From assembly GCA_904419315.1 (NCBI GenBank), contig CAJFQY010000025.1, positions 1 to 29,208 of the forward strand: a stretch of DNA of 29,208 nt. The letters run 5' to 3'. Source of the DNA: Zongyangia gallinarum (GTDB taxonomy: Bacteria > Bacillota > Clostridia > Oscillospirales > Ruminococcaceae). Position numbers and translations under genes: made by a program. The notes under the pieces were generated by a model. The model saw only the letters and a list, made by a program, of their open reading frames with translations. It did no database searches and was not told the DNA's origin. Positions 23,151-29,208 of this stretch are shown here, one piece after another (positions within the stretch are counted from its first letter, which is position 1; each line of letters opens with the position of its first letter).

Positions 23151-24272
23151 TTATACAATGCTTCCCTTGGAAATAAAGATGGGATAGGTGCTAAAGCCCA
23201 TTAGCATCCGGCTGTCGCTGACTGTAACGTCCTTGTCGATAATTACATAGTCCAGGTTTGCCTTCTCTCCAATGGTGGTACCCTGCATGACAATGGAGTT
23301 TTTCACCTTGGCATCCTTTCCAATCTGGACGCCACGGAAAATAATCGAATTCTCCACCTCTCCATCGATAACGCAACCGTCGGCCACCAAGGAGTTGGAA
23401 ACTTTGGCGCTAAGGCCATAGGTGGTGGGCACCTCATCCCGGACCTTAGTATAAATGGGGCGGTCTTTGAGGAACAGGGAATTTCTCAGGTCCTCATCGA
23501 ACATGGCCATATTGGCCTCATAGTAGCTCTTCATGCAGTTGATCTTCCGAGCTTCCTCCTTCACTTCATACCCCTGGAACCAGAGCTTGCCCACACTGGC
23601 CTGTAAAAAGTCCTTGCGGAAACTGTAGAGGTTACGGCTGGAAGTCTCTGTAATCACCTTCTCCAAAAGGTCTTTGGAGATGATGTACATATTCAGGTTG
23701 ATATTGCACTCTCCAGAGGTCTGGGGATTGATAAATACATCGGTTACCCGGCCCGTTTCGTCGATTTCAAATACAGTGGACTCCTGTACCGTCTCCGGCA
23801 TATTCAGCCCCTTCTTATACAGGATTGTCACATCCGCCCCTGTATCCACATGCTGGTCAACAGCCTTTTTCAGATCGATGTTAGCGATGACATCACAGTC
23901 CGCCAGGACAAAATATTTGGCCTGGGAATGACGTATGTAACCGAGAATTCCGTGAAGGGCTTCCAGTTTGCCCCGATAGATACCCGAGCCTGCATGTCCA
24001 AAGGGGGGCAGGATACAAAGGCCGCCCTTTTTGCGGGCCAGATCCCATTCTCTGCCGGAGCCCAGATGATCCATGAGGGATTGGTAGTTGCTTTTAGTCA
24101 CCACGCCGATGTCGGAAATACCGGAATTGACCATGTTGGACAGGATAAAGTCAATCAGCCGGTATCTGCCGCCGATGGGAATAGAACCCATGGTCCTTTT
24201 TTCTGTCAGTTCACTGAGGGCGTGATCGTGCATATTGGAAAAGATTATACCGTGTACTCTGTTGTCCCTCAT
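23151..24272 (-). CDS. glgD: GlgD, non-catalytic/regulatory ADP-glucose pyrophosphorylase subunit
   Basis: 373 residues. GlgD partners GlgC in Gram-positive ADP-glucose pyrophosphorylase. The nucleotidyltransferase fold is present (IPIGGRYRLIDFILSNMVNS, FVLADCDVIANID), but the GGxGxRL nucleotide loop of GlgC is replaced by SNMHDHALSELTEKRT, so it should be catalytically weak or inactive. The C-terminal third carries left-handed beta-helix turns (NSIIFRGVQIGKDAKVKNSIV). In Firmicutes GlgC alone is poorly active and GlgD increases its activity (known for B. stearothermophilus and similar systems). Its ATG follows the glgC stop by three bases, with the GGAGG inside the end of glgC, so translation is coupled. 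Confidence 0.95.
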   Translation of the reverse strand: MRDNRVHGIIFSNMHDHALSELTEKRTMGSIPIGGRYRLIDFILSNMVNSGISDIGVVTKSNYQSLMDHLGSGREWDLARKKGGLCILPPFGHAGSGIYRGKLEALHGILGYIRHSQAKYFVLADCDVIANIDLKKAVDQHVDTGADVTILYKKGLNMPETVQESTVFEIDETGRVTDVFINPQTSGECNINLNMYIISKDLLEKVITETSSRNLYSFRKDFLQASVGKLWFQGYEVKEEARKINCMKSYYEANMAMFDEDLRNSLFLKDRPIYTKVRDEVPTTYGLSAKVSNSLVADGCVIDGEVENSIIFRGVQIGKDAKVKNSIVMQGTTIGEKANLDYVIIDKDVTVSDSRMLMGFSTYPIFISKGSIV

Positions 24273-24275
24273 CGC

Positions 24276-25487
24276 TTACACCTCCAAAATATCCCGTTCA
24301 ACCATCGCTTTGGGGCCAACCTGCACGCCAGCGCCAATTCTTACTCCAGCGCCGATGACCGCTACACCCCAAGCGTCCTTGTCTTCCGTTTCTTCCGGCC
24401 GTCTGCCTACATGGGCGCCTTCGCCGACGACGCAGTCTTCCGCTACAATAGCGTATTCCACCACTGCGCCCGCCTTAATCACAGATCCTGGCATGACGAT
24501 GCTGTCCCGAACGACAGCGCCCTGCTCTACCGTGACACCGGCAAAGAGGACGGAAAAGTCCACCGTTCCCTCAATCTTGCAGCCTTCGGTCACCATGGAA
24601 TCCTGTACGACCGCGCCTTTGGCTATGTAATGGGGAGGCATGATGGGGTTTCTTGCATAGATTCTCCAGCTGGGATCCCGCAGATCCAGAGGAACATTGG
24701 GATCGAGCAGGTCCATATTGGCTTCCCACAGGCTATCAATGGTTCCTACATCCTTCCAGTACCCGTCAAAGGGCCAAGCGAACATCCGTTGGCCATCCGC
24801 CAGCATCTTGGGCAGAATGTTTTTCCCGAAGTCCTTGGAGGAATTGGGATCCTGTTCATCCTCCTCCAGATATTTTTTCATCTTGGACCAGGTGAAGATG
24901 TAAATACCCATGGACGCCAAATTGCTCTTTGGCACCGGTGGTTTTTCCTCAAATTCGTAGATGCTCATATCCTCATTGCAGTTCATGATGCCGAAGCGGG
25001 ATGCCTCTTCCATGGGGACCTCCAGTACTGCAATGGTGCAGTCGGCATTGTTTTGCTTGTGGTAAGCGAGCATCTTGGAATAATCCATCTTGTAAATATG
25101 GTCGCCGGAGAGAACAACCACATACTCCGGATCATACCGCTCAATAAAGGGAATATTCTGATAGATAGCATTCGCTGTTCCCGTATACCAGTCGGAGCCT
25201 TTGCTCTTCTGGTACGGGGGCAGCACATAGACGCCGCCGTTGATCCGGTCCAGGTCCCAGGGCTGTCCATTTCCGATGTACTCATTCAGGACCAAGGGCT
25301 GATACTGGGTCAGTACGCCAACTGTATCAATTCCTGAATTGACACAGTTGGACAGCGGGAAATCAATAATCCGGTATTTTCCGCCGTAAGGTACGGCAGG
25401 CTTGGCCAGGTTTCTGGTCAGCGCATAGAGCCGGCTGCCCTGTCCGCCCGCCAAAAGCATTGCGATCATTTCCTTTTTGCGAAACAT
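24276..25487 (-). CDS. glgC: Glucose-1-phosphate adenylyltransferase (ADP-glucose pyrophosphorylase)
   Basis: 403 residues from ATG 25487, with GGAGG seven bases upstream; the ATG at 25514 touching the glgB stop is less likely. It makes ADP-glucose from ATP and glucose-1-phosphate, the committed step of bacterial glycogen synthesis. The signature LLAGGQGSRLYALT (11-24) is intact, as are KPAVPYGGKYRIIDFPLSN, GDHIYKMDYSKML and FEEKP with a substrate-binding Lys. A C-terminal beta-helix follows (about 290-403). It is the catalytic partner of the adjacent GlgD and the second gene of the operon. Confidence 0.97.
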   Translation of the reverse strand: MFRKKEMIAMLLAGGQGSRLYALTRNLAKPAVPYGGKYRIIDFPLSNCVNSGIDTVGVLTQYQPLVLNEYIGNGQPWDLDRINGGVYVLPPYQKSKGSDWYTGTANAIYQNIPFIERYDPEYVVVLSGDHIYKMDYSKMLAYHKQNNADCTIAVLEVPMEEASRFGIMNCNEDMSIYEFEEKPPVPKSNLASMGIYIFTWSKMKKYLEEDEQDPNSSKDFGKNILPKMLADGQRMFAWPFDGYWKDVGTIDSLWEANMDLLDPNVPLDLRDPSWRIYARNPIMPPHYIAKGAVVQDSMVTEGCKIEGTVDFSVLFAGVTVEQGAVVRDSIVMPGSVIKAGAVVEYAIVAEDCVVGEGAHVGRRPEETEDKDAWGVAVIGAGVRIGAGVQVGPKAMVERDILEV

Positions 25488-25514
25488 ATGATGGCCTCCA
25501 ATCTTTCCTAACAT

Positions 25515-27518
25515 CTATTGGGCTTGCGGGTCTTCCTGTTTTGCAGATTCCTTTTTCTTTTTCCTGGCCGGCTTTTTCTCATCCTTCACCTGTACCGCCG
25601 ATACCTTTACCTTAGACCGTTTTCTCTTGCGCAGGCCTTTAAAGTAAACGGTGGACATCGGGGGAATCGTGATTTCCATTGAGGTTTCATAGCCGTGCAG
25701 AGGAATGTCCTCCACCTTGACAGGTTCTTTATTTGAAACTCCGGTACCGCCAAAGCGGACATCGTCGGAGTTTAACAGCTCCTTAAAGCTGCAATAATCA
25801 GGAACACCAATACGGTAATGCTCCCGCTTGACAGGGGCGAAATTACAGACGACGACAATCTCGTCCCCCTTCTCATCTATGCGCCTGAAGGCAATAATAT
25901 TCTGGGTGTTGTCATCATGAGAAATCCAGGTGAAACCATCCCAGCTGTCGTCCACCTGCCACAGTGGTTTTGTTTTCAGATAGAAGTGGTTGAGCTCCTT
26001 GACATAATCCCGCAGTTTTTGATGCATGGGATAGTCCAGCAGCATCCAGTCCAAACCCTTCTTGTAATCCCATTCAATAAATTGGCCGAATTCCTGCCCC
26101 ATGAAGAGGAGTTTCTTTCCTGGATGAGAGTACATATAGCCCAGGAAAGCCCTGACGCCGGCAAACTTCTGCTCATATTCCCCCGGCATCTTATTGATGA
26201 GGGAACATTTGCCATGGACCACCTCATCATGGGAGATGGGGAGGATAAAGTTTTCCGCAAAGGCATAGCAGAGGCTGAAGGTGATCTTGTCGTGGTTATA
26301 ACAACGGAACAAGGGATCCAAGGACATATAGGCAATCATGTCGTTCATCCAGCCCATGTTCCATTTGAAATTGAATCCCAATCCCCCTACAAAGGTTGGT
26401 TTGGTGACCAAAGGCCACGCCGTAGATTCCTCGGCGATCATCATCACTTCCGGATGCTCTGTAAGAACAGCTTTGTTGAGGGTACGCAGAAATTCCACGG
26501 CTTCCAGGTTCTCCCGACCGCCGTTGACATTGGGCGTCCACTCCCAGTCCTCCTTTCCATAATCCAGGTAGAGCATGGACGCTACCGCATCTACACGGAT
26601 GCCGTCAACATGGTACTTTTCTACCCAGAACATAGCGTTGGAAACCAAAAAGCTGATAACCTCATTGCGCCCAAAGTCAAAAATGCGGGTACCCCAATGG
26701 CTGTGCTCCCGCTTCTGAATATCGCTGTATTCATAACAGTAACCGCCGTCAAATTCATAGAGGCCGTGCTCGTCCTTGGGGAAGTGGGCCGGGACCCAAT
26801 CCATAATGACACCGATTTTGTTTTTATGCAGAGTGTTGATGAAAGACATCAAACCCTTGGGTTCTCCATAACGGGAGGTGGGGGCATAGTATCCTGTCAC
26901 CTGGTATCCCCAGGAGCCATCAAAGGGATATTCCGCCAAGGGCATCAGCTCCACATGGGTATAGCCCATTTCCTTGAGATAGGGCACCAGCTGCTCCGCC
27001 AGCTCATCATAGGCGTATGGATCTCCGTTCTCCTTCTGCCTCCAGGAGCCAAAATGCATCTCATAGATATTGATGGGCTGCTGATAGTGGTTTGCCTCTT
27101 TTTGGGCTTGGATCCATTTTTCATCCCCCCATACAAAGCCGGAAATATCATAAAATTTGGAACCGGTGTAGGGGCGGGTTTCGCTGTGGAAGGCGTAAGG
27201 ATCCGCCTTGAGGATTTGTTTGCCCTGGGGGGTGATAATACAGTATTTATAGGTATCAAACTGTTTGACCCGGGGGACAAAACCCTCCCATGTGCCCGCA
27301 TCGTTAAGTTTTTTCATCGGGTGCTTCTCAGGATTCCAGTCATTAAAGTCCCCGACAATAGAAACGCTCTGGGCATTGGGGGCCCAGGTGCGGAAAACCG
27401 CGCCCTCAGAACGCCCCCGTTTGGCCGGATGGGCACCCAAATACTCGTAGGCTTTGAAGTTGGTGCCCTGATGGAAGAAATAGAGCGGCACATTGTTCTT
27501 TTTAGATGTATTGGCCAT
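25515..27518 (-). CDS. glgB: 1,4-alpha-glucan branching enzyme, with basic C-terminal tail
   Basis: 667 residues, GH13 (subfamily 9 type). It cuts alpha-1,4 chains and makes alpha-1,6 branches in glycogen. A CBM48 domain (about 35-125; FRTWAPNAQSVSIVGDFNDW) precedes the catalytic barrel. The nucleophile is Asp310 in GIRVDAVASMLYLDY, the acid Glu is in MIAEESTAW (about 363), and the third Asp is in ISHDEVVHGK. About 30-40 residues at the very end are strongly basic (RKRKRSKVKV, then ARKKKKES), beyond the usual C-terminal beta domain. The start follows GGGGGAG; a good promoter lies upstream. It is the first gene of glgBCDA. Confidence 0.96.
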   Translation of the reverse strand: MANTSKKNNVPLYFFHQGTNFKAYEYLGAHPAKRGRSEGAVFRTWAPNAQSVSIVGDFNDWNPEKHPMKKLNDAGTWEGFVPRVKQFDTYKYCIITPQGKQILKADPYAFHSETRPYTGSKFYDISGFVWGDEKWIQAQKEANHYQQPINIYEMHFGSWRQKENGDPYAYDELAEQLVPYLKEMGYTHVELMPLAEYPFDGSWGYQVTGYYAPTSRYGEPKGLMSFINTLHKNKIGVIMDWVPAHFPKDEHGLYEFDGGYCYEYSDIQKREHSHWGTRIFDFGRNEVISFLVSNAMFWVEKYHVDGIRVDAVASMLYLDYGKEDWEWTPNVNGGRENLEAVEFLRTLNKAVLTEHPEVMMIAEESTAWPLVTKPTFVGGLGFNFKWNMGWMNDMIAYMSLDPLFRCYNHDKITFSLCYAFAENFILPISHDEVVHGKCSLINKMPGEYEQKFAGVRAFLGYMYSHPGKKLLFMGQEFGQFIEWDYKKGLDWMLLDYPMHQKLRDYVKELNHFYLKTKPLWQVDDSWDGFTWISHDDNTQNIIAFRRIDEKGDEIVVVCNFAPVKREHYRIGVPDYCSFKELLNSDDVRFGGTGVSNKEPVKVEDIPLHGYETSMEITIPPMSTVYFKGLRKRKRSKVKVSAVQVKDEKKPARKKKKESAKQEDPQAQ

Positions 27519-27546
27519 CGTTCTCTCCCCCTTTGCTATTATCTTT

Positions 27547-27575
27547 ATTCTAACAGCATTCTAAAGTGATTTCAA
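27547..27575 (-). promoter_or_regulatory. Sigma-A-type promoter of the glgBCDA operon
   Basis: On the minus strand TTGAAA (27570-27575), a 17-base spacer and TAGAAT (27547-27552). The -10 lies 29 bases before the glgB ATG, giving a very short leader. Confidence 0.83.
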
Positions 27576-27813
27576 TTGGTCATTGTGTAAAATTTCTTAA
27601 TAATCTATATGACAAAATAACAAAATTGTGGATTTTCGCCAAATAAGAAAGCCCATTTTCGAGCATCTCACCGGTTTACTTTTCCACTATTGGACCCCCA
27701 ATTTTATCTAAACACAAAAATTAAAAAAGCCTATTTATTATATAACGATTCCTATGTCGAAATCAGTTGGATACAATTACTTTAAATGTAATTTATTTCC
27801 ATTTCACTGCATA

Positions 27814-27841
27814 AAAAAGGAGCGCCGCAGCGCTCCTTTTT
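27814..27841 (-). terminator. Intrinsic terminator of gapA
   Basis: A perfect 12-bp stem (27814-27825 with 27830-27841), loop CGCA, ending in a T-run on the minus strand; 12 bases after the gapA stop. Confidence 0.92.
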
Positions 27842-27852
27842 AAAAAACGAAG

Positions 27853-28872
27853 TTATTTTGCGTCAACTTCAGCCATCCGTGCAATCAGCATCAGGACCTT
27901 GTTAGAATAACCCCACTCATTGTCATACCAGGAAACCAGCTTGACAAAGTTCGGGTTGAGCATGATACCTGCTTTTGCATCAAAGATGGAGGTGCGGGGA
28001 TCGGTGAGGAAGTCGGAAGAAACGACATCTTCATCGGTGTAGCCCAGGATACCCTTCATGGAGCCTTCGGAAGCCTCTTTGACAGCAGCGCAGATCTCCT
28101 CGTAAGTGGTGGATTTCTCCAGGCGGACAGTCAGGTCAACAACGGAAACGTCCAGAGTGGGAACACGGAAGGACATACCGGTCAGTTTGCCCTTAACTTC
28201 GGGGATAACCAGAGCGCAAGCTTTTGCAGCGCCGGTGGAGGAAGGAATGATGTTGCCAGCTGCAGCACGGCCACCGCGCCAATCCTTCTTGGAAGGACCG
28301 TCAACAGTCTTCTGGGTAGCAGTGGTGGAGTGAACAGTGGTCATCAGGCCTTCAACAATGCCGAATTTATCGTTGATTACTTTGGCCAGAGGAGCCAGGC
28401 AGTTGGTTGTGCAGGAAGCATTGGAGACAACCAGCATATCTTTGGTATATTTGTCATCGTTAACGCCCATAACGAAGGTCGGGGTGTCTTTGTCCTTTGC
28501 GGGAGCAGAAATGACAACTTTCTTAGCGCCAGCTTTAATGTGCGCAGAAGCCTTCTCGGTGGTGGTGAACACGCCGGTGGACTCAACAACATACTCTGCG
28601 CCTACCTGGCCCCAAGGAATCTCTTCAGGATTCATGCAGCCGAAAACTTCGATTGCTTTGCCGTTGACGGTGAATTTGTCATTCTCAACGCCAACAGTGC
28701 CGTCAAATTTGCCGTGCATGGTGTCATATTTGGTCATGTAAACCATGTAATCCTTGTCGATGAAAGGATCGTTGATGCCCACAACCTCAAATTTCTCAGG
28801 CTGAGCCATTGCTGCACGGAAAACCAGTCTTCCAATACGGCCAAAACCATTGATACCAATTTTAATTGCCAT
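27853..28872 (-). CDS. gapA: Glyceraldehyde-3-phosphate dehydrogenase (NAD-type, glycolytic)
   Basis: 339 residues from ATG 28872, nine bases after AGGAGG; an in-frame start 11 codons earlier lacks a ribosome site. The NAD-binding motif NGFGRIGR is followed by GINDPF with Asp35, which favours NAD over NADP. The catalytic Cys154 is in SNASCTTNCLAPLAKV; TTVHSTTATQ and GRAAAGNIIPSSTGAAKA complete the substrate site. It oxidises glyceraldehyde-3-phosphate to 1,3-bisphosphoglycerate. There is no cggR, pgk or tpi next to it within the window, so the usual gap operon is split or monocistronic here. Strong ribosome site and terminator suggest high expression. Confidence 0.97.
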   Translation of the reverse strand: MAIKIGINGFGRIGRLVFRAAMAQPEKFEVVGINDPFIDKDYMVYMTKYDTMHGKFDGTVGVENDKFTVNGKAIEVFGCMNPEEIPWGQVGAEYVVESTGVFTTTEKASAHIKAGAKKVVISAPAKDKDTPTFVMGVNDDKYTKDMLVVSNASCTTNCLAPLAKVINDKFGIVEGLMTTVHSTTATQKTVDGPSKKDWRGGRAAAGNIIPSSTGAAKACALVIPEVKGKLTGMSFRVPTLDVSVVDLTVRLEKSTTYEEICAAVKEASEGSMKGILGYTDEDVVSSDFLTDPRTSIFDAKAGIMLNPNFVKLVSWYDNEWGYSNKVLMLIARMAEVDAK

Positions 28873-29208
28873 AGGTAAGTTCCTCCTAAGTATTTTAGTG
28901 TCCATGTCATATTTTATACCAAATCAAAAAAAGATACAAGCCTTTCTCCCCGAAAAGATGCAAAAACTTCATACAATTTTTGTCGCTTTTTCCCGGACTT
29001 TTCCGGCAGTTTGTGAAAATGACGACAAATTCTCAGGTCAGATATTTCCACCGGTTTTTTCCCTTTTTGGGGAGATACTAAGTTTTGCGGCACTTTAATA
29101 TACAGCGCAAAAAATGCTAAGAGATGAAACCTGTCGGTTTGGTCGTCTAACCGTTCTTTTTAGCGGGAACTGTCGATTACCTTCCTACATTTACAGTTTT
29201 TCCCATTC
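28873..29208. other. Upstream region of gapA, to the window end
   Basis: 336 bases without a recognisable gene. It holds the gapA promoter (28911-28939) and, further upstream, inverted TTTGTCG arms (28979-28985 and 29023-29029) around a small CCGGA/TCCGG hairpin. The last 150 bases show only AT-rich sequence. Confidence 0.6.
28911..28939 (-). promoter_or_regulatory. Candidate gapA promoter
   Basis: On the minus strand TTGTAT (28934-28939), a 17-base spacer and TAAAAT (28911-28916); an alternative -10, TATAAA with a TGG extension, overlaps it. The leader would be about 30-35 bases. Confidence 0.6.

Larger units (their letters stand above)
27519..27852. other. Intergenic region between gapA and glgB
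   Basis: 334 bases, AT-rich, without a credible gene. It contains the gapA terminator (27814-27841) and the glgB promoter (27547-27575). About 230 bases between them hold no recognised operator; an ATTTTCG repeat at about 27633 and 27655 is the only pattern noticed. Confidence 0.65.

Noticed and set aside
21575..27569. Very long plus-strand open frames opposite glgA, glgC/glgD and glgB (522, 495 and 583 codons)
   Set aside because: They are codon-aligned with the minus-strand genes, where stops would need TTA, CTA or TCA sense codons, which these genes avoid. They have no ribosome sites or family resemblance, and the minus-strand proteins are unmistakable.
28850..29098. Small plus-strand open frame of 82 codons upstream of gapA
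   Set aside because: Overlaps the gapA start and promoter, lacks a ribosome site and shows no protein-like pattern.

Overview
The window reads as a chromosomal segment of an endospore-forming, Gram-positive anaerobe of the class Clostridia, most likely in or near the Ruminococcaceae/Oscillospiraceae. Evidence for this is spoIIE and spmA-spmB, strong AGGAGG-type ribosome sites with sigma-A-like TTGNNN-17-TATAAT promoters, a four-gene glgB-glgC-glgD-glgA operon including the non-canonical GlgD subunit, and several Clostridia-type proteins (DUF975, CmpB-like membrane protein, Cys4 AbrB). No transposase, integrase, CRISPR array, rRNA or tRNA gene was recognised, so this looks like core chromosome.

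Layout. 1-2230: 3' part of a ROK-family gene, then a zinc-ribbon/TPR membrane protein, closed by a perfect bidirectional terminator. 2228-9362 (minus strand): a CmpB-like membrane protein; a stand-alone EF-G paralogue with its own promoter; a transcription unit of a small tail-anchored protein, rlmB and a large membrane protein that looks like a P-type ATPase stripped of every catalytic motif. 9372-11740 (plus): a gene-free stretch with tandem DnaA-box-like 9-mers, an OGG-type DNA glycosylase, and class II fructose-bisphosphate aldolase. 11868-14195 (minus): spoIIE, preceded by a promoter with 21-bp spacing. 14493-16764 (plus): a PLP aminotransferase and trpS. 16768-17929 (minus): spmA-spmB. 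18158-18397 (plus): a small AbrB-type regulator. 18494-20673 (minus): histidine phosphatase, corrinoid adenosyltransferase and a DUF975 protein in one unit. 20800-21498 (plus): an XRE-family regulator. 21650-27518 (minus): glgBCDA. 27853-28872 (minus): gapA. The last 336 bases hold the gapA upstream region and no recognisable gene.

How the genes fit together. Carbon metabolism dominates: fba and gapA serve glycolysis/gluconeogenesis, and glgBCDA makes glycogen from glucose-1-phosphate (GlgC/GlgD make ADP-glucose, GlgA extends, GlgB branches). Sporulation genes spoIIE and spmAB lie between housekeeping genes (trpS, rlmB, EF-G paralogue). The most unusual items are the pseudo-P-type ATPase, a DGF-x-F motif shared by the disordered regions of two otherwise unrelated membrane proteins, the spoIIE promoter geometry, and the 9-bp tandem box cluster upstream of the DNA glycosylase.
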